Of a stretch of 64,000 bases of DNA, positions 17,467 through 25,658 are shown piece after piece. The stretch covers positions 97,477-161,476 of the forward strand of contig JADHVO010000010.1 of the NCBI GenBank assembly GCA_016783965.1, in the 5' to 3' direction. The stretch is from Alphaproteobacteria bacterium. GTDB lineage: Bacteria; Pseudomonadota; Alphaproteobacteria; Micropepsales; Micropepsaceae. Within the stretch, counting starts at the first letter, position 1. Each line of letters opens with the position of its first letter. The translations under genes were made by a program, and so were the position numbers. Below the pieces are notes generated by a model. That model saw only the letters and a list, made by a program, of their open reading frames with translations. It ran no database searches and was not told where the DNA came from.

Positions 17467-18648
17467 TCACAGCCGCTCCACCGCCACGGCGGTTGCTTCG
17501 CCGCCGCCGATGCAGAGCGCTGCGACACCGCGGGTCTTGCCGCGCTTTTCGAGCGCGTTGAGCAGCGTGACGATGATGCGGGCACCGGAGGCTCCGATGG
17601 GATGGCCGAGCGCGCAGGCGCCGCCGTTCACGTTGACCTTGTCGTGCGGCAGGCCGAGGTCGCGCATCGCGATCATGGCGACGACCGCGAAGGCCTCGTT
17701 GATCTCGAACAGGTCGACGTCGTCCTTGGACCAGCCGGCCTGTTTTAGCACCTTCTCGATGGCACCGACGGGGGCGCGGGTGAACCACCGCGGCTCTTCG
17801 GCGTTGCTCGCCTGTGCGACGATGCGGGCTATGGGCTTCAGACCCCGCTTCCTCGCTTCCTCTGCGCTGGCGACGATCAGCGCGGCAGCGCCGTCGCTGA
17901 TCGAAGATGAGTTGGCGGCGGTGACGGTGCCGTCCTTCGCGAAGGCGGGCTTCAAGGTCGGGATCTTGGAGGCGTCGGCCTTGGCGGGCTGTTCGTCGGA
18001 TTTCACTTCGATGTCGCCTTTCTTCGCGGCGACCTTCACAGCAACGATCTCGGCGGTGAACGCGCCGGTTTCCTGGGCGCGCTTGGCGCGGTTGAGCGAC
18101 TCGGTGGCGTAGGCGTCCTGCTCGGCGCGGGTGAACTGGTAGTGGCGCGCGGCGTCTTCGGCGTAGGTGCCCATCAGGCGATGCTCATAGGCGTCCTCGA
18201 GGCCGTCGAGGAACATGGAGTCCTTCACCTCGCCATGGCCCAGCCGCATGCCGCCGCGGGCCTTGGGAAGCAGATATGGCGCGTTGGTCATGCTCTCCAT
18301 GCCGCCGGCGATCGCAATGCTGGCGCGGCCGGCGGCGATCTGATCGGAGACCATCATCACCGCCTTCATGCCCGAGCCGCACATCTTGTTGATGGTGGTG
18401 GCGGGCACGTCGAAAGGGATGCCAGCATAGACCGCCGCCTGGCGCGCGGGCGCCTGGCCGAGGCCGTGCGGCAGGACGCAGCCCATCACGGTCTCGTCGA
18501 TATCCCTGGCTTCGATGCCGGCACGCTTCACGGCTTCGCCGATCGCGGCGGCGCCGAGCTCAGGCGCCGTCTTGGCGGCAAGATCGCCCTGGAAACCGCC
18601 CATCGGCGTGCGTGCTCCGGCGAGAATGACGACATCTGTTGCGGCCAT
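17467..18648 (-). CDS. Acetyl-CoA C-acyltransferase (thiolase)
   Basis: 393 residues from ATG 18648. It catalyses acetoacetyl-CoA formation or 3-ketoacyl-CoA thiolysis. The nucleophile is in TINKMCGSGMKAVMM (about residue 89), the base in GGACALGHPIGASGAR, and the second cysteine in AALCIGGGEA. AGGMESMTNAPYLLPKAR and EINEAFAVVAMIAMRDL are also standard. A longer frame upstream is not needed. The protein fits the acetyl-CoA acetyltransferase subgroup (atoB/phaA-like), but degradative versus biosynthetic use cannot be told here. A decayed homologue end lies at 14621-14691. Confidence 0.92.
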   Translation of the reverse strand: MAATDVVILAGARTPMGGFQGDLAAKTAPELGAAAIGEAVKRAGIEARDIDETVMGCVLPHGLGQAPARQAAVYAGIPFDVPATTINKMCGSGMKAVMMVSDQIAAGRASIAIAGGMESMTNAPYLLPKARGGMRLGHGEVKDSMFLDGLEDAYEHRLMGTYAEDAARHYQFTRAEQDAYATESLNRAKRAQETGAFTAEIVAVKVAAKKGDIEVKSDEQPAKADASKIPTLKPAFAKDGTVTAANSSSISDGAAALIVASAEEARKRGLKPIARIVAQASNAEEPRWFTRAPVGAIEKVLKQAGWSKDDVDLFEINEAFAVVAMIAMRDLGLPHDKVNVNGGACALGHPIGASGARIIVTLLNALEKRGKTRGVAALCIGGGEATAVAVERL

Positions 18649-18761
18649 GACGCAAGTTCCTTTGGTTAAGACGCGGGTGCTAGCGGTGACCCGTGGAATG
18701 AGCTCAGTTATCATTAAACGCGAAGGCCGGCCAATGTGGTTGAAGTTGGGGCCGGAGGGGA

Positions 18762-19604
18762 ATGGGGGCGATGAGAAGGATCGCGGTTGCCGCGACCGTC
18801 GGGACACTGGCCGGCGTGCTGCTGGCCAGCGCCTATCTCTTTGCGCCCCGTGCGGGGATTTCGCTTTCGCCCGCCCTGATCATGGTCATCGCAGCAGCGA
18901 CCGCATTCGGGTCGGCCGTGAGCGTGATGCTGCTGAGCTTCGGCAGGGCGGCGGAGAAGACCGGACCCGCCGGCATCATGACGATGCAGCTGAAGCGCGC
19001 GGCGAGTCTGGTGGAGAAATTTCCCGGCCGCGACGGTGCGCTGGATCTGACTGTCCGCGCCGACCAGAAGATCGACCAGCTCGAGGTCGTAAAGAACCCC
19101 GACAGCTACAAGGCCAAGGACATCACGGTGCGGCTGAAGGGCGGCGGCAGCGGCAAGTTCAATCCGATCGACCTGGTGCAGCTGTTCCGCTCGCTGAACC
19201 AGCAGCCGGGGTTCATCCACCTACTGCTGCTCGACAAGAACGACGAGTACATCGGCTACCTGCCCGGTTTCGCCGCCAAACGCGAGTTCACCACCGGCAA
19301 CGCGGAGAGCGCCGTCGCGAAGTACCTGGTCAGGGTGTTCGAGGACGACAGCCAGAGCGCGATGCTGCCGCTGATCGACGGCGCCGGGAAGTTCGACATC
19401 ATCAGCGACGAAGCGAAGGTCAGCGACGTGCTGGCCAAGATGGCGGGCGGCTTTCGGCGGCTCGTCGTGCTCAAGAACGGCTACCACCGCCGTCCGGTGG
19501 GACTGGTTAACTTCAACGACCTGATGATGGGCACGATCAAGGGCGTGGCGCCGGCATCGCTCGATCAGCCGACCGGTTCCCTCCCGATCGGCGCGTACCG
19601 CTAG
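18762..19604 (+). CDS. Membrane-anchored protein with CBS-like C-terminal region
   Basis: 280 residues. Two helices lie near the N-terminus ([20 protein letters not shown] and [22 protein letters not shown]), followed by a soluble part. [22 protein letters not shown] and [24 protein letters not shown] resemble the strand-helix ends of two CBS repeats, so a regulatory nucleotide-binding module is possible; this is a weak resemblance. GGAGG lies three bases before ATG 18762 and 12 before an in-frame ATG at 18771. Its stop shares CTAG with the ivd gene. Confidence 0.7.
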   Translation: MGAMRRIAVAATVGTLAGVLLASAYLFAPRAGISLSPALIMVIAAATAFGSAVSVMLLSFGRAAEKTGPAGIMTMQLKRAASLVEKFPGRDGALDLTVRADQKIDQLEVVKNPDSYKAKDITVRLKGGGSGKFNPIDLVQLFRSLNQQPGFIHLLLLDKNDEYIGYLPGFAAKREFTTGNAESAVAKYLVRVFEDDSQSAMLPLIDGAGKFDIISDEAKVSDVLAKMAGGFRRLVVLKNGYHRRPVGLVNFNDLMMGTIKGVAPASLDQPTGSLPIGAYR

Positions 19605-20779
19605 TTGCCGCTTTCCTCGAACAACTCGCGGCCGATAAGCCAGCGGCGGATTTCGCTTGTGCCGGCGCCGATCTCGTAGAGCTTTGCGTCACGCAAAAGG
19701 CGGCCGGTCGGATAATCGTTGATGTAGCCGTTGCCGCCCAGGCACTGGATCGCCTGAAGCGCCATCCACGTGCCCTTCTCCGCTGCGTAGAGGATCGCGC
19801 CGGCAGCATCCTTGCGCGTCGTCTGGCCGCGATCGCAGGCGCGCGCCACCGCATAGACGTAGGAGCGGACGGCGTTCAGCGCGACGTACATGTCGGCGAG
19901 CTTGCCCTGCATGAGCTGGAAATTTCCAATGCTTTCACCGAACTGCTTGCGCTCGTGCACGTAAGGGATCACGGCGTCCATGCAGGCTTGCATGATGCCG
20001 AGCGAGCCAGCGGAGAGCACTGCGCGCTCGTAGTCCAGACCGCTCATCAGGATGTTAACGCCCTTGCCGACGCCACCCATGACGTTCTCTTCGGGAACCT
20101 CGCAGTCCTCGAACACGAGCTCCGCGGTGTCGCTGCCGCGCATGCCGAGCTTGTCGAGCTTCTGCGCCACGCCAAAGCCCTTGAACCCCTTCTCGACGAG
20201 GAAGGTGGTGATGCCACGCGGTCCGGCATGCGGGTCGGTCTTGGCGTAGATCACCAGCGTATCGGCGTTCGGTGCGTTGGTGATCCACATCTTGGTGCCG
20301 TTGAGGATATAGCGATCGCCCTTCCTGTCGGCCCGCAATTTCATGGAGACCACGTCGGAGCCGGCGCCGGCCTCGCTCATCGCGAGCGAGCCGACATGCT
20401 CGCCGGAGATGAGCTTCGGCAGGTATCTGCGCTTCTGCGCCTGGGTCGCGTTGCGGCGTATCTGGTTGATGCAGAGATTGGAATGGGCGCCGTAGGAAAG
20501 ACCAACGGACGCCGAGGCGCGGCTGATCTCCTCCATCGCGACGACGTGCTCGAGATAGCCGAGACCCAAGCCGCCGAACTCCTCCTCCACCGTGATGCCG
20601 TGCAGACCGAGCTCGCCCATCTGCGGCCACAGATCGCGCGGGAACTGGTTACTGCCGTCGATCTCCTCGGCACGCGGAGCGATCTTCTCCGACGCAAAGG
20701 CGTGGGTGGTGTCGCGGATCATGTCGGCGGTCTCGCCGAGGGCATGATCGAGCGAGCGATAGGCGTTGGAGATTGTCAT
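19601..20779 (-). CDS. liuA: Isovaleryl-CoA dehydrogenase
   Basis: 392 residues; FAD enzyme that oxidises isovaleryl-CoA to 3-methylcrotonyl-CoA, the step before methylcrotonyl-CoA carboxylase. [16 protein letters not shown] is diagnostic for isovaleryl-CoA dehydrogenases. [13 protein letters not shown] and [19 protein letters not shown] are the acyl-CoA dehydrogenase flavin motifs. The catalytic Glu is in [14 protein letters not shown], and [22 protein letters not shown] is the C-terminal signature. The start [16 protein letters not shown] at 20779 gives normal length. It stands alone rather than with mccA/mccB, which lie 8-15 kb away. Confidence 0.94.
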   Translation of the reverse strand: MTISNAYRSLDHALGETADMIRDTTHAFASEKIAPRAEEIDGSNQFPRDLWPQMGELGLHGITVEEEFGGLGLGYLEHVVAMEEISRASASVGLSYGAHSNLCINQIRRNATQAQKRRYLPKLISGEHVGSLAMSEAGAGSDVVSMKLRADRKGDRYILNGTKMWITNAPNADTLVIYAKTDPHAGPRGITTFLVEKGFKGFGVAQKLDKLGMRGSDTAELVFEDCEVPEENVMGGVGKGVNILMSGLDYERAVLSAGSLGIMQACMDAVIPYVHERKQFGESIGNFQLMQGKLADMYVALNAVRSYVYAVARACDRGQTTRKDAAGAILYAAEKGTWMALQAIQCLGGNGYINDYPTGRLLRDAKLYEIGAGTSEIRRWLIGRELFEESGN

Positions 20780-20994
20780 CTGCGAGTGCCGGGTCCTGCG
20801 CGCCCAATCTAGCGAAGGCGTCCCGGCCGGGTCCACGATTGAGATAGCGTCGAGAGCACCGGAACCCCGCAAGATCGTGACCGTCAATTCACCCGCCTCG
20901 CAATTCCGTGAATAAGGACCGCCTCGATCTGGTCGATCTTGGCGCTCCAGCACTCCGCTGGCGCCCGCGAGCCTCGCAGTCCATCATCGCTATG

Positions 20995-21573
20995 ATGTCG
21001 AATCCGGCCCCCTCTCCTGTCTTGCGCGGCTGCGATGGCTGCACCATGTGCTGCAAGGTGATGCGGATACCCGAGTTGGCGAAAGAGCCGAACTTATGGT
21101 GCATGCACTGCGTCCGCGGCCAGGGATGCGAGAGGTATGAAACACGCCCGGGGTCGTGCCGCGAATTCCAGTGCATGTACACGACGAGTCCCACGCTGAC
21201 GCCCGCGTGGAAGCCGTCGGAGTGCAAGTTCGTCATGCAGTGGGAGCCGGGCGGCGGCGGCCGGCTTTCGATCCATGTGGACACGCAGCGACCCGACGCG
21301 TGGAAAAAGGAACCGTTCCTGTCTACCTTTCATCAGTGGGCGGCGGATGGTGTCGCTCAAAACATGCAGGTCTGCGTGTTCGTGGGACGGCGGGTCTATG
21401 TCGTGATGCCGGATCGCATGGTCGATCTTGGCGAGGTCGGACCGGACGAAGTGATCATGACCAGGGCGACGCAGACACCGCGCGGCCTGGTCCTGGAGCC
21501 TTTCAAGGTGTCGAAAGACGACCCGCGTGCGCGGGCCGCGATGGATGCGCAAGCGGCTCATGGAACACCCTGA
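20995..21573 (+). CDS. YkgJ-family cysteine-cluster protein
   Basis: 192 residues from ATG 20995 (ATG 20992 adjacent). CDGCTMCCKVMRIPEL is the CxxCxxCC motif of the YkgJ/UPF0153 family. Further cysteines follow in LWCMHCVRGQGCERYETRPGSCREFQCMY, together forming the putative zinc- or iron-chelating cluster. The C-terminal half (VFVGRRVYVVMPDR and beyond) is less conserved. Function is unknown. The gene lies between ivd and tRNA-Leu with no obvious partner. Confidence 0.85.
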   Translation: MSNPAPSPVLRGCDGCTMCCKVMRIPELAKEPNLWCMHCVRGQGCERYETRPGSCREFQCMYTTSPTLTPAWKPSECKFVMQWEPGGGGRLSIHVDTQRPDAWKKEPFLSTFHQWAADGVAQNMQVCVFVGRRVYVVMPDRMVDLGEVGPDEVIMTRATQTPRGLVLEPFKVSKDDPRARAAMDAQAAHGTP

Positions 21574-21706
21574 TTGGTGTCCAGATTGGCGGGATGCCAT
21601 CGTTCCTGGGTGAACTCGCTTTGGCCAGTGGAACGATTCCGACCGTGATGGTCCGCATCACAAACGCGGTGGAAGCGTATCGTCCACCACGCGACGAGTT
21701 GGAAAA

Positions 21707-21791
21707 TGGTGCGGTCGAGAAGACTCGAACTTCCACGCCTCGCGGCGCTACCACCTCAAGGTAGTGCGTCTACCAATTCCGCCACGACCGC
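21707..21791 (-). tRNA. tRNA-Leu (GAG anticodon)
   Basis: On the minus strand the acceptor stem GCGGTCG (5' end at 21791) pairs with CGACCGC, followed by discriminator A and an encoded CCA (21709-21707). The D arm reads GCGGAATTGGTAGACGC. The anticodon arm CTACC-TTGAGGT-GGTAG carries GAG. A long variable arm (CGCCGCGAGGCGT) marks a class II leucine tRNA, and the T loop is TTCGAGT. A short T-run follows CCA. Confidence 0.95.
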
Positions 21792-22051
21792 ACGTCGGTA
21801 AGGAAATTGCCGGTAGGCCGCGGGGTGTAGCAAAGCCAGGCGGGCTTGGGAAGCGGTCTTTCTATTAGGAAATTCGGGGATTTAGCCTCTAGCGCGGCAC
21901 ACAGGCGCGGGAGGAGCGCGGCGCCGCCCACCCGCAACGCTCCCTTCCGCTTGACGCCATGCGTTTCGACAAGTGCCAGAAACCCTCTGGCAACAACATC
22001 TGCACCGGACAGGCTCGTCCGGGCCCGGTCAGATGTGGTCGGCGCGAGGGA
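21792..22051. other. Intergenic region between tRNA-Leu and the lipoprotein gene
   Basis: 260 bp with no convincing coding frame. It must hold the tRNA promoter, but no clear -35/-10 pair stands out. There is no hairpin followed by a T-run. Confidence 0.4.
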
Positions 22052-22663
22052 CTAGAATTTCGCCCCCATCGAGGCGGCGGCAATCGCGTTGCTTACATCC
22101 TGGAGCGGACCCAGCGGCTGGCGAACATTGTGGACGTCCGCGATATACGGCCTGCCAGACATGATCTTGTAGACGACGTGGTGGTCGCGCACGAGGAACA
22201 CGATGTCGGCCGACCAACCGATATCGGTCGTGACCCGGTTGAAGCCGAAAAAGTCCATGAAGAAGTCGCCCGAGCGGGTGTGCGACAGCCGCGATGGATG
22301 GAACACGAACGCCTGGCAATGGTCCTGCGCCTCGATGCAGTCGCGGACCGGACCGGGCAAGCTGTCATAGCGGATGGAATCGCGCGGCACGAAACGCTCG
22401 ATCACGCCGAGATAGGACAGCATCTCGGCGTTGGAGGACTTCTCGGGATCGAACCCCAGATTGCACAAGTTCGTTTCCGACATTCCCGGCGCGATCTGAT
22501 CGTAGGCGGCCTTGACCGCGCTGTAGCTGTCAAAACCGCCGCCAGCCTCGACCTGGCTCGGCAGGAGCTCAGTCGACTCCGGAATCCAGGCGGCACAGCC
22601 GCCGACAGCGAGCGTAGCCAGCAGGCTCGCCGCCATCATGAACCACTTGCTTGAATTTCCCAT
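22052..22663 (-). CDS. Putative lipoprotein
   Basis: 203 residues from ATG 22663, which has GGGGGAA just upstream (an earlier ATG gives MLSPVARWAMGEMG). The N-terminus MGNSSKWFMMAASLLATLAV followed by GGC is a lipoprotein signal peptide with the lipobox VGGC. The mature part has conserved-looking cysteines (NLCNLGF, VRDCIEAQDHCQAF) and RDHHVVYKIMSGRPYI, which resembles the end of small SmpA/BamE-like folds, though I would not assign it. It is probably anchored in the outer membrane facing the periplasm. Confidence 0.72.
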   Translation of the reverse strand: MGNSSKWFMMAASLLATLAVGGCAAWIPESTELLPSQVEAGGGFDSYSAVKAAYDQIAPGMSETNLCNLGFDPEKSSNAEMLSYLGVIERFVPRDSIRYDSLPGPVRDCIEAQDHCQAFVFHPSRLSHTRSGDFFMDFFGFNRVTTDIGWSADIVFLVRDHHVVYKIMSGRPYIADVHNVRQPLGPLQDVSNAIAAASMGAKF

Positions 22664-22794
22664 TTCCCCCATCGCCCATCGCGCGACGGGCGACAACATG
22701 CACGGATTTCGGCCAAACCAGTACTAACGATTTATGAATGGGTAAAACGCCCGGTTTTCCGCCTTTCAGCGGGCCAGAATGCGGCGGGAGGCTA

Positions 22795-23583
22795 TCAAAT
22801 GCCGTCGCCATCCACGCCGTGGATGCCGCATTCGTCCTTGTCGAGGCCAGACCAGCGGCCAGCGCGGTAGTCCTCGCCTGCCTGGACGCGGCGGGTGCAG
22901 GGCATGCAGCCGATGGAGGGATAGCCGTCCTCCACCAGCGGATGGCGCGGCAGGCAGTGCTTGTTCATGTAGGCTTCCAGATCGTTCAGCGACCAGTCGG
23001 CCAGGGGATTGAAGCGGAAGCGGCCTTCGAAGAACTCGACCGGTTGCATCTCGGCGCGCTCGCGGGTCTGGAAGCGCTTGCGGCCGGTGATCTGCGCCGT
23101 GAACGACTCCAGCGCGCGCTTGAGCGGGACCACCTTGCGGAAGTTGCAGCAGGCGTCGGTGTCCTTCGACCACAACACGCCATCCGGATCGAGACGCACG
23201 CGCTCGGCCACATTGGGTGCGAGCGAGCGGATGTCACCGAGACCCAGATGCTCCTGAAGGCGATCGCGGTAACGCATCGTCTCGCCAAACAGCTTGCCGG
23301 TGTTGAGAAACAGGACCGGTGTGTTGGGATCGACGTCGGCGACGAGGTGCAGCAGCACAGCGGATTCCGAACCGAAGGACGAGACAACGGCGGTCTTGGC
23401 CTTGAACTCGCCGGTGAGCGCGAGCTCGAGGATGCCGTGCGCATCCTTCCCCTTCGCAGCGTCCTGAAGCTGCGTGAGCTTCGCGGCGAACTGCGGGTCC
23501 GCGACACCACTGCCCGCGCGGTCGAAGGCGCGCGGGGTGATGCCGCGGGTGGTGTCGATGACGGTGCGGGCGGCGGCGCTCAT
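22795..23583 (-). CDS. cysH: Assimilatory (phospho)adenylylsulfate reductase
   Basis: 262 residues. It reduces APS (or PAPS) to sulfite with thioredoxin or glutathione. AVVSSFGSESAVLLHLVADV is the PP-loop and PVLFLNTGKLFGETMRYRD the following block. CCNFRKVVPLKRAL and GCMPCTRRV provide the four cysteines of a [4Fe-4S] cluster, which marks the APS reductase type rather than enterobacterial PAPS reductase. The C-terminal ECGIH carries the catalytic cysteine. The start at 23583 overlaps the upstream stop (ATGA), coupling it to the siroheme-synthase-like gene that would supply the cofactor of sulfite reductase. Confidence 0.93.
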   Translation of the reverse strand: MSAAARTVIDTTRGITPRAFDRAGSGVADPQFAAKLTQLQDAAKGKDAHGILELALTGEFKAKTAVVSSFGSESAVLLHLVADVDPNTPVLFLNTGKLFGETMRYRDRLQEHLGLGDIRSLAPNVAERVRLDPDGVLWSKDTDACCNFRKVVPLKRALESFTAQITGRKRFQTRERAEMQPVEFFEGRFRFNPLADWSLNDLEAYMNKHCLPRHPLVEDGYPSIGCMPCTRRVQAGEDYRAGRWSGLDKDECGIHGVDGDGI

Positions 23584-24128
23584 TGCAGCCAGCCTTTCTC
23601 GCTTACGAGCGCGCGTGTGCGGCGGGAGACTTCGCCTGGCGGCAGGCCGCCGGCGCGCCAGCTGGCGCGGGCGGCGCTGACCTCTTCCATGTGAAGCTTC
23701 CACTCGGGGCCGAAACGGCCCTCGAGCCACTCGCGCAGGCGGCGGGCAAGGCCGGGCGCCTGCCCCCCGGTTGAGGCAGTCAGGACAAGGTCGCCACGGC
23801 GGACGATGGCGGGTACGTGGAAATCGCAGAGCTCGGGGACGTCTTCGACATTAACCAGGATGCCGGCGCTGCGCGCCTTTGCGGCAAGCGCCGCTGCAGC
23901 GACCTCGTCGAGCCCGGCGATGAACAAGACTCCGATCTTGGGTAGCGGCCCTTCGGAGCTCACGGGGACGGGGCTCATACCCGCTTCGGCCAGCAGCGCA
24001 GCCCGGCGCGCGAAGCCATCGCCGCTTCCGGCGAGGCCTGTGGCCGTAAACTCGTCGCTGAGGACAATGGGGAGCAAAGGGACGCCTCCGGCCGGTCCAA
24101 CCTGAACCGGTCCCGCAGACGTACGCAT
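23580..24128 (-). CDS. Siroheme synthase N-terminal domain-like protein (precorrin-2 dehydrogenase fold)
   Basis: 182 residues from ATG 24128, which has AGGA nine bases upstream. LPIVLSDEFTATGLAGSG, then FARRAALLAEAGMSPVPV, follows the layout of the NAD-binding start of CysG/Met8 enzymes. The usual VVGGGxVAxRK is replaced by a variant, TGLAGSGDGFARRA. LVNVEDVPELCDFHVPAIVRRGDLVLTAST matches the conserved VNVxDxPxxCxFxxPAxxxRG block, so precorrin-2 oxidation or ferrochelation is plausible. Overlap with cysH ties it to sulfate assimilation. Confidence 0.82.
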   Translation of the reverse strand: MRTSAGPVQVGPAGGVPLLPIVLSDEFTATGLAGSGDGFARRAALLAEAGMSPVPVSSEGPLPKIGVLFIAGLDEVAAAALAAKARSAGILVNVEDVPELCDFHVPAIVRRGDLVLTASTGGQAPGLARRLREWLEGRFGPEWKLHMEEVSAARASWRAGGLPPGEVSRRTRALVSEKGWLQ

Positions 24129-24194
24129 CGAAGTCCTAAAATGCAAGAACGAGGTGGGGTATAAAATAATTCACAAGATGGCCATGTGAATTTA

Positions 24195-24428
24195 TCAATA
24201 GCCCTTCAGGATTTCGGCTACGGAGACGCCTATCTTGTCCCCGTGGATCACGATCTCGCCCTTCGCCACCGGCTTGTTGTTGGCCAAGATCAGAACCGGA
24301 TCGTCCTGCTTGGAATTGAGCTCGATCACGGCGCCGCGGCCCATGCGCAAGAGCTGGTGCATCGGGATCGTCGAGCTGCCGAGGACAACCGAGATTTCGA
24401 CTTTGACGCTGCCGATGTTCGAGGACAT
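24195..24428 (-). CDS. fliN: FliN-type flagellar motor switch protein (SpoA domain only)
   Basis: 77 residues from ATG 24428. Almost the whole protein is a FliM/FliN C-terminal (SpoA) domain: VKVEISVVLGSSTIPMHQLL, RMGRGAVIELN, ILANNKPVAKGEIVIHG and KIGVSVAEIL. It lacks the N-terminal extension of most FliN proteins. In flagellated bacteria FliN forms the lower C-ring of the switch; no other flagellar gene is in the window. It lies just upstream of the siroheme gene on the same strand and is divergent from lipB by only 10 bp. Confidence 0.85.
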   Translation of the reverse strand: MSSNIGSVKVEISVVLGSSTIPMHQLLRMGRGAVIELNSKQDDPVLILANNKPVAKGEIVIHGDKIGVSVAEILKGY

Positions 24429-24438
24429 GTAAGGCCCT

Positions 24439-25116
24439 ATGAAAGAGAGCCTGCATCCTCCGTCAAACATGCTTAGCGAGGCGTTAACGCGCCCGGCCGT
24501 TGAGTGGCGCGTGGCCGACGGGCTGACCCCCTACCCCGAGGCTGTGGCGTTCATGGAAGAGCGGGTGGCGCAGATCGCCGACGCGCGGCGGCCGGAGCTG
24601 GTGTGGCTGGTCGAGCATCCGGCGATCTACACCGCCGGCACCAGTGCCAAGGATGCCGATCTGCTGGATGCGCGGTTTCCCGTGTTCAAGACGGGACGCG
24701 GGGGCCAATACACCTATCACGGCCCGGGACAGCGCGTGGGCTATGTGATGATGGATCTGCACCGGCGCGGCGGCGACGTGCGGGCCTTCGTCCACGACCT
24801 GGAAGAGTGGCTGATCCGCACACTGGCGGCGTTCAACGTCAAAGGCGAGCGGCGCGACGGGCGCGTCGGCATCTGGGTGGCGCGCGGCAAGCGCGAGGAC
24901 AAGATCGCGGCCATCGGCGTGCGCGTGCGGCGCTGGGTGACGTTCCACGGCGTGAGTCTGAACGTCGACCCGGACCTGACGCATTTCGGCGGGATCGTGC
25001 CCTGTGGAATCTCGGGGCATGGCGTCACCAGCCTGCACGATCTTGGCGTGCTCGTCTCGATGGCCGATGTGGACGTCGCGATGCGGCAGGCCTTTGACGA
25101 CGTGTTCTTCCCCTAG
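24439..25116 (+). CDS. lipB: Octanoyl-[acyl-carrier-protein] transferase
   Basis: 225 residues; transfers octanoate from ACP to lipoyl domains, the first step of lipoate synthesis. [41 protein letters not shown], the lysine in [17 protein letters not shown] and the cysteine in [14 protein letters not shown] are the catalytic and binding blocks. Starting at 24439 leaves only 10 bp to fliN; an in-frame ATG at 24469 ([13 protein letters not shown]) is a sensible alternative. lipA is not in the window. Confidence 0.94.
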   Translation: MKESLHPPSNMLSEALTRPAVEWRVADGLTPYPEAVAFMEERVAQIADARRPELVWLVEHPAIYTAGTSAKDADLLDARFPVFKTGRGGQYTYHGPGQRVGYVMMDLHRRGGDVRAFVHDLEEWLIRTLAAFNVKGERRDGRVGIWVARGKREDKIAAIGVRVRRWVTFHGVSLNVDPDLTHFGGIVPCGISGHGVTSLHDLGVLVSMADVDVAMRQAFDDVFFP

Positions 25117-25182
25117 CCGACCATTTTTGACCGTCGCGGTTCGTTCGCTTTCCTCGGCCGGGGGATTGGTTAGAGCGGTACA

Positions 25183-25479
25183 CTAGAGCGTCGGGCGTTT
25201 GTTGAAGCCGGGCTGGTTCGCAGGCTCGGCGCGGTGGAGTTCGTAGCTGGCGACCCGCGCGCCCCTGGGGCCGAGCGTCATCTGGCCTATCAGCCGTTCG
25301 ACGTCATTGTTCTTGCCCGAGACCAGCGCTTCGACGGTTCCATCCGACCTGTTGCGCACCCAACCCTGGACACCCATGCGAGTCGCCATCTCGACCACAA
25401 AGTCGCGATAACCGACGCCCTGGACCTGGCCTTCGACGCGGACGCGGAGGTGGGTGTATTCGTCGTCTTCGGTGCTCAT
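25183..25479 (-). CDS. acyP: Acylphosphatase
   Basis: 98 residues from ATG 25479. VRVEGQVQGVGYRDFVVEMAT carries the phosphate-binding loop and catalytic arginine, and GWVRNRSDGTVEALVSG the catalytic asparagine, of acylphosphatases that hydrolyse acyl phosphates. The length is normal. The N-terminal MSTEDDEYTH and the C-terminal PANQPGFNKRP tail are extra to the fold. It is convergent with lipB, with 66 bp between them. Confidence 0.92.
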   Translation of the reverse strand: MSTEDDEYTHLRVRVEGQVQGVGYRDFVVEMATRMGVQGWVRNRSDGTVEALVSGKNNDVERLIGQMTLGPRGARVASYELHRAEPANQPGFNKRPTL

Positions 25480-25658
25480 GGAATTGTCCTGACAGCGGTC
25501 CTTCGGAAACACAATTGCGCGACATACCGGTCACGGCGCCCTTCACCTATTCGTTATGTAGGCCGCGTTAGCAAGGGCGCTATGCATTTTGCGCGCATTG
25601 TCCGATTAGAAACGCAACATCCAGTTTAATCCAACAAATACAGCGCATTGGGGACTTC

